Part shown: positions 1-8,864 of the stretch, one piece after another
How positions within the stretch are numbered: the first letter of the stretch is position 1
Layout: the number at the start of each line of letters is the position of its first letter
From: Methanofollis aquaemaris
Lineage (GTDB): Archaea; Halobacteriota; Methanomicrobia; Methanomicrobiales; Methanofollaceae
Assembly: GCF_017357525.1 (NCBI RefSeq)
Contig: NZ_CP036172.1
Coordinates: 904,561-968,560, forward strand
Direction: 5' to 3'
Length of the DNA: 64,000 nucleotides
Translations under genes and position numbers: made by a program
The notes under the pieces: generated by a model
Seen by the model: the letters and a program-made list of their open reading frames with translations, nothing else
Database searches by the model: none
Told to the model about the DNA's origin: nothing

Positions 1-828
1 CCCCAATCGCCATCCCAGGGGTCTGGGGGCAACACCCTCGGCGCGAAGATGGGTGAAGCATGTCGATCAGAAGGGCCACCCCACCAGAAGAATGAAGACG
101 TTTCAACGGTTCTCTCGCGCCGGGGGAGACCCCCGGACCCTCCAGGATGAAGATAGGGAAGGGGCGGCGATTGAGAGGGGTCACGGATCCTTCTACACTC
201 AGAAAAATCTGCGAGGGGCCCTGTAGAAACCATCCTCTTTTCATCACCTCAACCCCCCGGTGGACTGAATCCATCGCCTTCCCTCATGCTCACGCCGGGG
301 GCGCCGCCCCCGGACCCCGTGATGAAGAGAGAGGCGAGGAAGGCGAGAAGAGAAGACCATGATGTGGGGTTGCAGTCCGCCGCCCATCTTCGTGCGGGGG
401 GACCGGGGGGCGGCCAGCCCCCCGCAGAGATAGCCATTCTGGGCATTTACCATGAAAATGATCCAGACGTTCAATTCTGGAGTTATGGATGAGAATTTGA
501 ACACACAGATTTCTCTCATACCTGATATACGGAGAAAAAAACCGCCCTCAGAACGATCGGGCTCTCTGCCTTCCCGCCCCTATCTTCGTCCCGGGGGTCC
601 GGGGGCAGCGCCCCCGGCGTGTATGATGGAGGAAGGCACGTAGTTCAGAGATGCCGCCCCCAATCGTCGAATCTTCACCGCCGTCTCGCACCGGGGGGGC
701 GGTGCCCCCCGGATCCCCCCACGGATGAAGATAGCCGAGGAGCGGCAGTTGAACAGTATCCTTCAGGTGCCCTGTTGCGAGGAGAGGAATCAAGTATCCC
801 TTCGCACTCAGGAGAACTGCAACGAGAA
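1..828. repeat. Intergenic block of GC-rich hairpin repeats
   Basis: No convincing gene is present here. Short open frames are broken, overlap on both strands and show no recognisable domain. The block is instead built from copies of one element, seen near 15-60, 118-160, 285-335, 376-430, 568-632 and 682-740. Each copy has a core of G-runs facing C-runs, for example GGGGGCAGCGCCCCC near 600-618. The core is flanked by a 'cccctatcttcg' type arm and its complement 'gaagatag', so a transcript would fold into a long hairpin. A shorter piece at 214-262 resembles the terminator-associated repeat described at 829. Confidence 0.6.
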
Positions 829-955
829 ATTTTCATCACGTATGCTTGAGCCAGGGGTTCATGCCTGATTCTACAAAGTCCTGCGAGGGAAGATTTTCAT
901 TCGGTATGCCTGAGGCGTGTTCTCGACTCAGGAGCGACTCAACAGAGCCGAAAAA
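829..955 (-). repeat. Two copies of terminator-associated repeat
   Basis: Two adjacent copies (829-880 and 890-955) lie downstream of the minus-strand gene ending at 1015. Read on the minus strand, the inner copy begins with a T-rich tract, then GGCTCTGTTGAGTCG, then a short palindrome, then GCATACC and GAATGAAAAT. The same order of parts recurs at about 9539, 34456, 40444, 61362 and 62041, each time directly after a gene end. The T tract probably serves as the archaeal transcription terminator; the function of the conserved part behind it is unknown. Confidence 0.5.
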
Positions 956-1014
956 AGAATAAAATACCCACGTATTCGTCGCCCCCCCGAAGAGGGGGAA
1001 AAGAGTGGACCGGT

Positions 1015-1323
1015 TCAGTCCTTCTGCAACTTCTTCGCCCGTTCCTTGGAATTGTACCCGGTGACAGCATCGAGGTACTTCCTGAAGCGGCGGTTGGTGT
1101 CCAGGATCGTCTCGTCTTCGGCCGCCAGGTCGGACTCGGTGTCCACCACCACGGTCTTCCCCTTCTCGCCAAGACAGACCTCAAGCCGCTTGAGTGCACC
1201 GTACGAGATAACATAGTGTCCGTCCTTCTCCTCAGGCTCAATCCCGAAGCACTCGGAGAAGGAAGCGACCATCCGCTCCTCCAGTTCTTTCGTGAACCCC
1301 CGCTTGATCTTGTACTCCTGCAT
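1015..1323 (-). CDS. DUF5611-family conserved methanogen protein
   Basis: This 102-residue acidic and basic protein is soluble, with no signal peptide or membrane segment. It begins MQEYKIKRGFTKELEERM and ends in a lysine-rich tail. I recognise it as resembling the small DUF5611 proteins of Methanomicrobia, whose function is unknown. The ATG at 1323 gives the conserved N-terminus. It is transcribed alone, divergent from the PAC2 gene, and is followed by a T-rich tract at about 943-956 that would terminate it. The family call is from memory and was not checked by search. Confidence 0.55.
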   Translation of the reverse strand: MQEYKIKRGFTKELEERMVASFSECFGIEPEEKDGHYVISYGALKRLEVCLGEKGKTVVVDTESDLAAEDETILDTNRRFRKYLDAVTGYNSKERAKKLQKD

Positions 1324-1450
1324 ACGATCAGGTGTGCAGGCCGACCGGATAAACCCTTAGACACCGTGGGCATCCGCCGAAATACATGCCCCGGCCCCCA
1401 TAAAAACCATGCCCACAGGACCGGTCGGCCGCGCGACAGAATGCCTGAGA

Positions 1451-1460
1451 ATGTTTTTAT
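1451..1460 (+). promoter_or_regulatory. TATA-like box for PAC2-DUF473 operon
   Basis: The AT-rich stretch ATGTTTTTAT stands out in GC-rich surroundings and lies about 25-33 nt before the ATG at 1484. That is the usual distance for an archaeal promoter giving a very short leader. It supports the 1484 start over upstream in-frame ATGs. Confidence 0.45.
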
Positions 1461-1483
1461 GTTCCTCTGCCCATGGTAGGTTG

Positions 1484-2206
1484 ATGTCGTCCGAACCGGA
1501 TGTCAAAATCACATCTGAACCCCTGCGCGGGGAACACCCGGTGGTACTCATGGGCTTTCCCGGCAACGGGCTTGTCGGGAGCATCGCCCTCCAGTACCTC
1601 GTTGAACAACTGGACTTCAACCTGATCGGGAATATCACCAGCAAATACTTCCCGCCGGTCGCCATGATGGCAAACGGGGTCATCAACGTACCGGTCAGGA
1701 TCTATGAGAAAGGCGATGTCGTGGCCATCGTCGCAGACATTCCCATTCACCCGATGATCTGCTACGAGGTGGCGAACGGGATCATGGACTGGATCACCCC
1801 CTACCAGCCCAGAGAGATCATCGCGATCGCCGGGATCGTCACCAACGAACCTGAGAAACGGGTTTTCGGGGTTGCAACACAGAAGGGGATGCTTGAGAGG
1901 ATCCAGGAGCATACGGTTGTCCTGCCGATGGGGAGCATCTCGGGGATCGCCGGGAGTGTCCTGACCGAGTGCAAGATCAGAGACATTCCCGGCTTCGGAT
2001 TCCTGGGCGAGACGGTCAACACCCCCGACCCCAGGTCTTCGGCGGCCACCCTTGCGGTCCTCAACACCCTCTACGGCTTCGACGTCGATATCGACCCGCT
2101 CCTCGAACAGGCGGTCGATATCGAGGCGACGATGCACAAACTCGCCGAAGAGGTTCAGCGGAACGAGCCGGTACAGAAGAAAGAGTACCTTCCGATGTAC
2201 GGGTGA
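1484..2206 (+). CDS. PAC2-family protein (proteasome assembly chaperone-like)
   Basis: The 240-residue product has the PAC2 signature near its N-terminus: residues 20-35 read VVLMGFPGNGLVGSIA, and glycine-rich turns such as GIVTNEP and GSISGIAGSVL follow. PAC2 proteins include eukaryotic proteasome assembly chaperone 2, and archaeal members are often annotated as ATP-grasp superfamily enzymes; the biochemical role in methanogens is not established. The upstream in-frame ATG at 1409 was rejected because the TATA-like box sits inside that extension. The DUF473 gene follows after 5 nt, so the two are probably co-transcribed. A second PAC2 gene lies at 46714. Confidence 0.75.
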   Translation: MSSEPDVKITSEPLRGEHPVVLMGFPGNGLVGSIALQYLVEQLDFNLIGNITSKYFPPVAMMANGVINVPVRIYEKGDVVAIVADIPIHPMICYEVANGIMDWITPYQPREIIAIAGIVTNEPEKRVFGVATQKGMLERIQEHTVVLPMGSISGIAGSVLTECKIRDIPGFGFLGETVNTPDPRSSAATLAVLNTLYGFDVDIDPLLEQAVDIEATMHKLAEEVQRNEPVQKKEYLPMYG

Positions 2207-2211
2207 TCGAG

Positions 2212-2610
2212 ATGAAGATGACCGCATTGACAGGGATCTCAGGGGCCGTTCTCAACGAACTGAAGATGGGCAAGCCTCGGACCCTTGAACTGCAGAGCGC
2301 CCACAACGTGATCTCGATCGCCTCCCTTGAGGCCGGACCTGACACCTACCTCTTCCTCACCAATGTCGACCTCGAGGATCTTTCTCCGGGCGACGTCGGG
2401 ATCATCGTCAGGGTACTCTCGGTGAGCGTCAGCATGAAAAGGGTGGTCGACTACATCCATCCGGTCTATTATGAGGAGCGGGAACGGCTCACGGCACGGA
2501 CCCAACTCCGCTACTGCGCAAACTCGATGGTGAAGACCGTGCGGACCGGCACGATCTGCGAACCGGTGACCGTCGAGGTGGTCAAGGCAGCCCACTACCG
2601 GGCGATCTGA
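2212..2610 (+). CDS. DUF473-family protein
   Basis: This 132-residue soluble protein is conserved in methanogens and is of unknown function. Recognisable family features are the start MKMTALTGISGAVLNELK, the PRTLELQSAHNVIS segment and the central SPGDVGIIVRVLSV segment, suggesting a small beta-rich fold. The ATG at 2212 is 5 nt after the PAC2 stop with GATCGAG just before it; a longer frame opening at 1969 overlaps PAC2 and is a shadow. Position directly behind a PAC2 gene suggests a shared operon, but nothing in the sequence shows a joint function. Confidence 0.65.
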   Translation: MKMTALTGISGAVLNELKMGKPRTLELQSAHNVISIASLEAGPDTYLFLTNVDLEDLSPGDVGIIVRVLSVSVSMKRVVDYIHPVYYEERERLTARTQLRYCANSMVKTVRTGTICEPVTVEVVKAAHYRAI

Positions 2611-2622
2611 CCTCCTCCATTC

Positions 2623-2637
2623 AAAAATTTAATAATC
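2623..2637 (+). promoter_or_regulatory. TATA box of tRNA-Arg
   Basis: The AT-rich AAAATTTAATAATC stretch lies about 30-44 nt ahead of the mature 5' end of tRNA-Arg, in otherwise GC-rich DNA. This matches the normal spacing of an archaeal stable-RNA promoter. Confidence 0.55.
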
Positions 2638-2666
2638 TGGGAGAGCAATAGTTATTGGCTCAGCCG

Positions 2667-2741
2667 GGGCCTGTGGCTTAGCCAGGATATAGCGCCGGGC
2701 TTCTAACCCGGACGTCGGGGGTTCGAATCCCTCCAGGCCCG
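2667..2741 (+). tRNA. tRNA-Arg (anticodon TCT)
   Basis: The 75-nt sequence folds as a complete cloverleaf. The acceptor arm GGGCCTG (2667-2673) pairs with CAGGCCC (2734-2740), with discriminator G at 2741. The anticodon stem CCGGG/CCCGG (2695-2699, 2707-2711) encloses loop CTTCTAA, giving anticodon TCT for AGA codons. The T arm contains GGTTCGAATCC. No intron and no encoded CCA. Confidence 0.95.
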
Positions 2742-3184
2742 TCTAATTCTGCCAATGTCTCGATATTCTCCCGGATGATCATTCTTATAGTATCAACGCC
2801 TGGTTCTCCTTCTTCATAGCGAGGGGCGATGTTCTCGCCTGCTGCTCTATCATGAAGAGCATGATCGATGGGGGTCACCAGATTTCTTCTTCCGGTGACT
2901 CGTCTTTAGACGTCCATCAGTGAGGGCGATCTCCTCATCGGGATCTCCGGCGTGAGCGTGGGGGAAGGCGCGGGATCGATCAGCGCGAGATGAATCCGCA
3001 GGTGATCAGGATCTCCCGCGTAGCCTTCCCGCCCCAATCGCAGTCCCGGGTGTCCGGGGGTGGAGCCCCACCGTGAGGATGGGGAAAGGCGTGAGAAGTG
3101 ATCAGTGTGAGAGCCAGCAGGTGATCTGAGGGCCGCACAGCCCTAAAAACGTATGAAAAACTCTACAAAACCAAAAAAAGAATT
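2742..3184. other. Intergenic, repeat-bearing, no gene seen
   Basis: No supported gene lies here. One copy of the GC-rich hairpin repeat occupies about 3025-3100, with the 'ccgccccaatcgcagtcccgg' type arm. At 3148-3182 the minus-strand sequence gives a T-rich tract followed by GGTTTTGTAGAG, which terminates metG and resembles the terminator-associated repeat. Confidence 0.5.
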
Positions 3185-5185
3185 TTAGCAGATCTTCGTC
3201 CCCGGCTTGACGTCCCTGAGGGGCGTCAGGAGGGAGGCCTCCTCGCCGGCGGCCAGGATCATGCCGTTGCTCTCGATCCCGAAGATCTTTGCGGGCTTGA
3301 GGTTGGCGATCATCACCACGTTCTTGCCGACGAGGTCTTCAGGATCATAGAACGGCGCGATGCCCGAGACCACCTGGCGCTGCTCCTCTCCAAGGTCGAC
3401 CTGGATCTTGAGAAGTTTCTTCGAACCCTTCACCGGTTCGGCGGCGAGGACGCGGGCGACCCGCAGGTCCATCGTCGCAAAGTCATCGATAGAGATCTGG
3501 TTTGCTTCGGTCATAGTTTTCAGTTCCTTCTTCTTCGCTTCTGCGACGCGGCCTTCGAGGATCTTCTCAAGGACGGCAACCTGATCGTCCTCGAGTCTGG
3601 CAAAGAGCGGCGACGGCGCGGGGAGAGCGCCCTCCTGCACCGGTGCAAGTCCTTCGCTGACCGGATGGGTCGAGACAGAGTCCTCGTGGCCGAGCATCTC
3701 CCAGGCCCGCTGGGCGGCCTCGGGCAGCACCGGTTCGACCAGGAGAGTGAGAGCCTTGGCCACCTGGAGACAGTCGACGATGACCTGGGCGGCGGCCTCG
3801 CGGTCCTCCTTGATCAACTTCCAGGGGGCGTGGTTCTGGATATGGGTGTTCCCGTAGGCGGCCAGGGCCATCATGGCGTCGACCGCACCCTTGAACTCGT
3901 ACTCCCGCACCGCGTGGTCGACGGCCGCAAGCGACCGCTCGATCTCGGCCGTCACCTCGGGCGCCGCCGTCCCCGCCGGCACCCCGCCGAAGAACTTCTG
4001 GGCAAAGTGGAGCGTGCGGTACAGGAAGTTGCCGAGGGTGTTGACGATCTCAGAGTTCACCCGCTCCTGGAAGACCTTCCAGGAGAAGTTCAGTTCCTTG
4101 GTGTGGCTGGTGTACGAGAGGAGATAGTAGCGGAGATAGTCGGCGGGGAGGCCCTGGTCCAGGTAGTCCTCGTTCGTCCAGACCACGTACCCCCGCGACT
4201 TCGAGAACTTCTGGTCGTCGATCTTGACCATCCCTGAGGCCACGACCGCAGAGGGCGTGCCGTAACCGGCACCGCTGAGCAGGGCCGGCCAGAAGATGCA
4301 GTGGTGGTAGATGATGTCGCTGCCGATGAAGTGGACGATATCGCCGTCGCCGCACCAGTACCGCTTCCAGTCGTTCCCGGTCTCCTCGGCCCACTCCCTG
4401 GTGAAGGAGATGTAGCCGATGGGGGCGTCCACCCAGACATAGACGACCAGGTCGTCGCGGCCGGGGAACTTCACGCCCCAGTCGAGGGTGCGGGTGATGC
4501 ACCAGTCGTGCAGTTCTTCCCGCACCCACCCGGTGGCATAGTTGCGGGCATTGGCCGTGCCGCCGAGGTGGCTGAGATGGTCGAGGAGAAACTGCTGAAA
4601 CTCGCCGAGTTTGAAGAAGTAGTGCTCCTGCTCGCGCATCTCGGCCGGCGACCCGCAGACCTTGCAGATCGGGTTCTTGATCTCGCCGGGCTCCAGGTGG
4701 CGCCCGCAGCCCCGGTCGCACTCGTCGCCCCGCGCCTCGGCGCCGCAGTACGGGCAGACGCCCTCCACGTACCGGTCGGGGAGGAACCGCTTGCAGGTGG
4801 TGCAGTAACTCTGCTGGATCGTCTCGGAGTAGACATACCCGTTGTCGATCAGGGCCTGGACCATTGCCTGCGTCTGCCGGTGGTTCATCTCGTCGTCGGT
4901 CATCCCGAAGTGGTCGAAGGTGATCTCCATGCGCTTGAAGGTCTCGTCGAAGTGCGCGTGGTAGCGCATGGCGAGGTCGCGGGGGGTCGTGCCCTCCTGC
5001 TCGGCGCTGATCACGATCGGCGTGCCATGGTTGTCAGACCCGCAGATGAAGACCACGTCCTCCCCGCAGCGGCGGAGATATCTGACATAAAAGTCAGCCG
5101 GGACATAGGTCCGGAGATGCCCGAGGTGACAGGGGCCGTTCGTATAAGGGAGGCCGCATGTCACCAGCAACGGTTTGCCACTCAT
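3185..5185 (-). CDS. metG: Methionyl-tRNA synthetase
   Basis: This 666-residue class I synthetase charges tRNA-Met. Visible features, in order: the Rossmann start [19 protein letters not shown] with the HIGH-type CHLGHL; a zinc-knuckle insertion with CTTC, CPYC, CDRGC and CKVC pairs at about residues 130-190; the KMSKS-type loop KFSKSRG; an alpha-helical anticodon-binding domain; and a C-terminal OB-fold tRNA-binding domain (from about residue 565, [13 protein letters not shown]). The C-terminal domain is fused, whereas some archaea carry it as a separate protein. The start at 5185 is chosen because AGAGGT precedes it and the family begins at MSGKPLLVT; a frame opening at 5215 adds 10 unlikely residues. 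Confidence 0.95.
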   Translation of the reverse strand: MSGKPLLVTCGLPYTNGPCHLGHLRTYVPADFYVRYLRRCGEDVVFICGSDNHGTPIVISAEQEGTTPRDLAMRYHAHFDETFKRMEITFDHFGMTDDEMNHRQTQAMVQALIDNGYVYSETIQQSYCTTCKRFLPDRYVEGVCPYCGAEARGDECDRGCGRHLEPGEIKNPICKVCGSPAEMREQEHYFFKLGEFQQFLLDHLSHLGGTANARNYATGWVREELHDWCITRTLDWGVKFPGRDDLVVYVWVDAPIGYISFTREWAEETGNDWKRYWCGDGDIVHFIGSDIIYHHCIFWPALLSGAGYGTPSAVVASGMVKIDDQKFSKSRGYVVWTNEDYLDQGLPADYLRYYLLSYTSHTKELNFSWKVFQERVNSEIVNTLGNFLYRTLHFAQKFFGGVPAGTAAPEVTAEIERSLAAVDHAVREYEFKGAVDAMMALAAYGNTHIQNHAPWKLIKEDREAAAQVIVDCLQVAKALTLLVEPVLPEAAQRAWEMLGHEDSVSTHPVSEGLAPVQEGALPAPSPLFARLEDDQVAVLEKILEGRVAEAKKKELKTMTEANQISIDDFATMDLRVARVLAAEPVKGSKKLLKIQVDLGEEQRQVVSGIAPFYDPEDLVGKNVVMIANLKPAKIFGIESNGMILAAGEEASLLTPLRDVKPGTKIC

Positions 5186-5218
5186 CTCATACCTCTTGGT
5201 GGTGAAGATATACAAACA

Positions 5219-5226
5219 TTATTTAA
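5219..5226 (-). promoter_or_regulatory. TATA box of metG
   Basis: On the minus strand TTTAAATA lies about 35 nt before the metG ATG at 5185. This spacing is typical for an archaeal promoter with a short leader carrying the AGAGGT ribosome-binding site. Confidence 0.5.
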
Positions 5227-5237
5227 ACCGCATCCGC

Positions 5238-6083
5238 TCATCCGAGTTCAAAGGTCGTGACGCCGAAGACCCGGTCCAGGGGGACGGCCGGCGCCGGGCC
5301 GAGATAGATCCGTGCGGTCTCGAAGACCTGCTCCATCCCCCGCGCTTCGGTGAGGGCGAGGGCGGCGGCGTTCGGTTCGGGGACGTCGAAGAAGTACGCC
5401 TCGCCGGGGACCGAGGCCGCCAGGCCGTCGAGAAGCGTCCCGGCGGTCGCCGGCGAGTCGGCGAAGAGCGGACCGATCTTGTAGCCCTCGAAGCACGGCC
5501 TGACGACGCCGTATCCCTGCAGTCTCCGGTCGGCCCCCAGCGCGGCGAGGGCGGTCGCTCCCTCCTGCGCGAGCCATGGAGCAAGGAACCGCGGGCGCCC
5601 GGCCCGGAAGATTTCGGCGTCGTAGGCGACGACCTCCTCGAACGGCACCTCGGAGATCGGAACCAGTCCCTCGGGCATCTCCCCCCCTCCCATACCCCGG
5701 AACCTGATGTTCCGGTAATGGAGGGCAAACCCGAACCGGTCGCGGTACTTCGGCTGCATGGCCACGACCCCGTCGGCGCCGATCGCCCGGCCGCCGGCAT
5801 GGGCGAAGGCGGCCCTGGTGACAGCAAGCCCATAACCCAGGCCGCGGTATTCGGGCTTGACGATCAGGAGCCCCCAGAAGGCAAACTCATCGTCGTAGCA
5901 CACCATCGAGGAACAGGCGACCGGTTCGCCGTCCGCCTCACCGATAAAAAAACCCTCAGGATCCTGGGCATAGAAGGCCCCCGCATCGTGGAGGCCGGGG
6001 TTCCACCCCTCCTCCCGTGCGAGGCCGACGGCAAAGTCGACATCGGCGCGCTCCATTCGCCTGATGACACACTCTCTCTCCAT
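5238..6083 (-). CDS. GNAT-family N-acetyltransferase, two-domain
   Basis: The 281-residue protein carries an N-terminal GNAT fold: acetyl-CoA binding segment YRGLGYGLAVTRAAF after the beta strand FWGLLIVKPE (about residues 75-100). The C-terminal half (GEAYFFDVPEPNAAALALTEARGM) looks like the second, degenerate GNAT domain common in this two-domain group. The substrate cannot be told from sequence. The ATG at 6083 (MERECVIRRMERAD) fits the usual GNAT start; the frame extends to 6110 without clear support. It runs in the same direction as metG, 52 nt upstream of it, and is divergent from the gene at 6161. Confidence 0.75.
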   Translation of the reverse strand: MERECVIRRMERADVDFAVGLAREEGWNPGLHDAGAFYAQDPEGFFIGEADGEPVACSSMVCYDDEFAFWGLLIVKPEYRGLGYGLAVTRAAFAHAGGRAIGADGVVAMQPKYRDRFGFALHYRNIRFRGMGGGEMPEGLVPISEVPFEEVVAYDAEIFRAGRPRFLAPWLAQEGATALAALGADRRLQGYGVVRPCFEGYKIGPLFADSPATAGTLLDGLAASVPGEAYFFDVPEPNAAALALTEARGMEQVFETARIYLGPAPAVPLDRVFGVTTFELG

Positions 6084-6160
6084 GGAGAGGATGGGAGAGG
6101 AGGGGTACATCAGTGTTTCTCTTCATCACTCCTATATGGGGGGAAGGAGCATTTCTGGTT

Positions 6161-6934
6161 ATGAAGCGGATACCGGTCAGGACACGGGGCTTCGGGGCCG
6201 AGGTCGGGACGCCTGCGGTGGGGGATCTGGCCGATTGGGTGGAAAGGCGAAAGGGACGGGGCGGCGACCTGCTCGCGTACCGGATCGAACGCTCCGCCGC
6301 ACTCCAGGACGGCGTGGACTTCCCGGCCGCCGGCGGGCTCTTCTACGGCGAGCGGGTGCTCGAGTGTCTTGCCGGCGTCGTTGACGGGGCGGTGACCGGC
6401 GAGGTCGGGAGCGTGCCCGACGCCGCGCTCGACGATCTCAGGGGATGGAAGAAGAACGCCTGGATCTCCCTGCCCGCGCCCTCGGTGCTCGGGCTCGAAG
6501 ACCGGTACTTCGGCGATCCCGAAGAAGCGGAGGAGGAGGTCTGCCGGGCCTTCCGCCGCCTGCTGCGCGAGATGCGGGACGCGGGGGCCGGGGGGCACGT
6601 GCTCCTCATCGACGAGGCCAACGAGGTCGAACTCGATCTCCTGACAGGGACCAGGTGCATCGTCTTCCCGCTCACGCGCGATTCCTCCACCCTCGAAGCA
6701 GTGCTCGAACACCAGCACCTCCTCCCCCTCGCCCCGGCCGAACTGAGACTGGCCGCGGACCTCGTTGACCGCTACGAGATCCGCGAACTCTCGCTCCTCC
6801 ACCCCGACCACCAGGCCCTCGGCGAGGCGCTCGACTTCTTCGATCCCGACGAGATCTCGGCCGGGGGCTACACAAAAGCAGGTGAGGAGGAGGCCTGGGC
6901 CGCGCTCCTCGAAGAAGCGTACGTCCTCAAATAA
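6161..6934 (+). CDS. Conserved-looking hypothetical protein
   Basis: I do not recognise a family for this 257-residue acidic soluble protein. The coding call rests on length, GC-rich third positions like its neighbours, and a strong GGGGAAGGAG ribosome-binding site 8-10 nt before ATG 6161. It has no signal peptide and no transmembrane segment. A central segment (about 140-190) reads like an alternating strand-helix unit: HVLLIDEANEVELDLLTG, then CIVFPLTRDSSTLEAVL. Its last 8 bp overlap the convergent DHH gene, so both genes end inside each other. Confidence 0.6.
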   Translation: MKRIPVRTRGFGAEVGTPAVGDLADWVERRKGRGGDLLAYRIERSAALQDGVDFPAAGGLFYGERVLECLAGVVDGAVTGEVGSVPDAALDDLRGWKKNAWISLPAPSVLGLEDRYFGDPEEAEEEVCRAFRRLLREMRDAGAGGHVLLIDEANEVELDLLTGTRCIVFPLTRDSSTLEAVLEHQHLLPLAPAELRLAADLVDRYEIRELSLLHPDHQALGEALDFFDPDEISAGGYTKAGEEEAWAALLEEAYVLK

Positions 6935-7892
6935 CTTCAGCGACTTTGACGAGTTCCTTGAAGTGGCGGTTGCGCTTCAGGAGCCAGAAGAAAAAGCGGT
7001 CCATAAGAGAGAAGGTGAAACTCCCGCCGGCGGCGTTGGGGTGCCCGCCGCCCCCGAACTTGCGGGCGATGAGATGGCTGACCGGCGGGACCGATCGGAT
7101 AGAGAAGCGCCCGTTTTTGGAAACGATCACCTCGATGTCGGTGCCGAGGGCGTCCCTGATGGCGTGGGCGGTCTCCGAGGGGTAGCCGTGGAGGGGAGCG
7201 AAGGCGATGGTGTATTTCTCCCGGTAGATCTTCGCCTCACTGATGCTGGCCCCGATGGCGGCGTCCATCTCGGCCCTGATCTCCGCATAGATCTCCTCGA
7301 CCTTCCGATCAGTGAACTTCCCCTGCGAGAGAAGGTTTCTGATATGCGGAAGGAGGTGGCGGCGCTGAGTGACGAGCCCGAGGACGTCGGCGCGGGGATC
7401 CTCTTTCTTCCAGAGGTCGTAGTCGCAGACGACCCTGGCCACCTCCACGGCTGCACTGTCCCCCGGCCGAAGATCCTTTGCGACGATCCCGGTGGCGCAG
7501 ACCGAGGTGTCGATGGTGAGAAGGGCGCAGTGCGGCCTGACCAGATCGGCCTCGGCATCGGTCCACCGGTGGTGGTCCCGCCACTCGATCTTCCATCCGT
7601 TCGCGGCCGCGGCCTTCGCCGAGGCTTCGACCCCTCTTTTGTACCCGAGGTCGCTGATCGAGAGGACGTCACCGCGGCCAGGGAGTCCGGCGATGAGTGC
7701 AAGGGTCGAGTCATACCGCCCGACCGATGCGAAGATCGTGGTGATCTTCCCGTACACCATCCGGTGGATGGCATCGGCGCCGGCGGCGTCGAGGTCGTTG
7801 TGCGTGAGGTGGAGGATCCCGTTCTTCCGCCCCTCCACAGCGGCGACAATATCCTCGTCGGTGGTCTTCCTCCCTTCGATGACGCTTACCAT
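6927..7892 (-). CDS. DHH-family phosphoesterase
   Basis: The 321-residue protein has the DHH superfamily layout. Motif I is HLTHNDLDAAGADA (about 28-41), motif III is the DHH triad in IEWRDHHRW (about 105), and the DHHA1 domain ends with the glycine-rich GGGGHPNAAGG near residue 285. These residues bind two divalent metals and the phosphodiester. Archaeal relatives include nanoRNases and oligoribonuclease-like NrnB proteins; the exact substrate here is not certain. ATG 7892 is preceded by AATAGGTA. The gene is monocistronic and converges with the 6161 gene. Confidence 0.8.
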   Translation of the reverse strand: MVSVIEGRKTTDEDIVAAVEGRKNGILHLTHNDLDAAGADAIHRMVYGKITTIFASVGRYDSTLALIAGLPGRGDVLSISDLGYKRGVEASAKAAAANGWKIEWRDHHRWTDAEADLVRPHCALLTIDTSVCATGIVAKDLRPGDSAAVEVARVVCDYDLWKKEDPRADVLGLVTQRRHLLPHIRNLLSQGKFTDRKVEEIYAEIRAEMDAAIGASISEAKIYREKYTIAFAPLHGYPSETAHAIRDALGTDIEVIVSKNGRFSIRSVPPVSHLIARKFGGGGHPNAAGGSFTFSLMDRFFFWLLKRNRHFKELVKVAEVI

Positions 7893-7980
7893 TACCTATT
7901 CTTGGAACCATGGAGGGATAAAAAGGGCGGCGGTGGAGACCGCACCGTTTATTAATCAGGAGTGCCAACATGTAATGGCT

Positions 7981-8054
7981 GCCCTAGTAGCTCAGACTGG
8001 GAGAGCGCCAGACTGAAGATCTGGTTGTCCCCGGTTCAAATCCGGGCTGGGGCA
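7981..8054 (+). tRNA. tRNA-Phe (anticodon GAA)
   Basis: The acceptor stem GCCCTAG (7981-7987) pairs with CTGGGGC (8047-8053) including one G-T pair, with discriminator A at 8054. The anticodon loop CTGAAGA gives GAA for phenylalanine. The T arm contains GGTTCAAATCC. There is no intron and no encoded CCA. A TTTATTAAT promoter element lies at about 7948-7956. Confidence 0.95.
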
Positions 8055-8198
8055 CTCCTTCTTATTTTCTATTCAAATACTGAAAGCGCCAGTGCAAGCG
8101 CTTTTTATCACACTATTCATCTCGATGCATCCTCCTCAAAGCGCTCCCGCCCACGCGGGACGACACCCTTATCCCTCCTCCAGAGGAGAAACGAGGCC

Positions 8199-8864
8199 AT
8201 GCTGCTAGACGTGATCATCCATACGAGCATGAGCATCGACGGTGCGGTCACCGGATTTCTGCCCGACATCGGCCTCCACTACGAGGTCGCCGCAGAGTTC
8301 ACGCCCGACGCCATGCTGGTCGGGTCGATGACCGCCGTGAGCGGCGTCGAGCGCTACCTGGAGGAAGTCCCGCCCGAAGAGGTCGGGGACCTGGAACGGC
8401 CCGCGGTGCACGCAGGAGACACCCGCCCCCTCTGGGTCTTCGTAGACAGCAGAGGAAAACTGCACGGCCTTCTCCATGTCTACCGGCGCTCCGAATACTG
8501 CCGGGACATCGTCGTCCTCGTCGCCGAAGAGACGCCGGCGGCGTACCTCGAGTACCTCAGCGCACGCGACTACCCCATCATCAGGGCGGGGGGAGAGCGG
8601 GTCGACCTGCGAACCGCCCTGGAGGCGCTGCACAACCGGTTCGGCGTGCAGATTGTCGTCTCGGACAGCGGCGAGCGGTTGAACTCCGCACTCCTGGAGG
8701 CCGGTCTGGTGAAGACCCTCAGTCTCGTCCTCACCCCCACGCTCGCCGGCCGCGGCGCAAAGCACCTCTTCGAGAGCCTGGACGAGAAGAGAGAGAATTT
8801 TGTTCTGGAGCGGTTCGGCGAAGTGGGCGACGGGTGCGTCCATCTCGTCTACCGGGTCGGGTGA
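8199..8864 (+). CDS. RibD C-terminal / DHFR-like reductase
   Basis: The 221-residue protein shows the RibD C-terminal (dihydrofolate-reductase-like) fold. It opens with MLLDVIIHTSMSIDGAVTGF and carries MLVGSMTAVSG, PLWVFVDSRG, and the nucleotide-side loop GVQIVVSDSGERLNSALLEAGLV. Family members are NADPH-dependent reductases, the best known acting in riboflavin and F420 precursor synthesis. The true arfC-like gene is at 18188, so this copy is a more divergent paralogue of unknown substrate; its usual VEGG motif is replaced by VSDSG. ATG 8199 follows AGAGGAG at 8182-8188. Confidence 0.7.
   Translation: MLLDVIIHTSMSIDGAVTGFLPDIGLHYEVAAEFTPDAMLVGSMTAVSGVERYLEEVPPEEVGDLERPAVHAGDTRPLWVFVDSRGKLHGLLHVYRRSEYCRDIVVLVAEETPAAYLEYLSARDYPIIRAGGERVDLRTALEALHNRFGVQIVVSDSGERLNSALLEAGLVKTLSLVLTPTLAGRGAKHLFESLDEKRENFVLERFGEVGDGCVHLVYRVG

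Noticed and set aside
1-900. CRISPR array
   Set aside because: The repeats are irregularly spaced, differ in length, are palindromic over their whole extent and are scattered through the window; there are no cas genes.
4301-5260. 319-codon + strand frame across metG
   Set aside because: It is an antisense shadow of the well-supported methionyl-tRNA synthetase gene, typical of GC-rich DNA.
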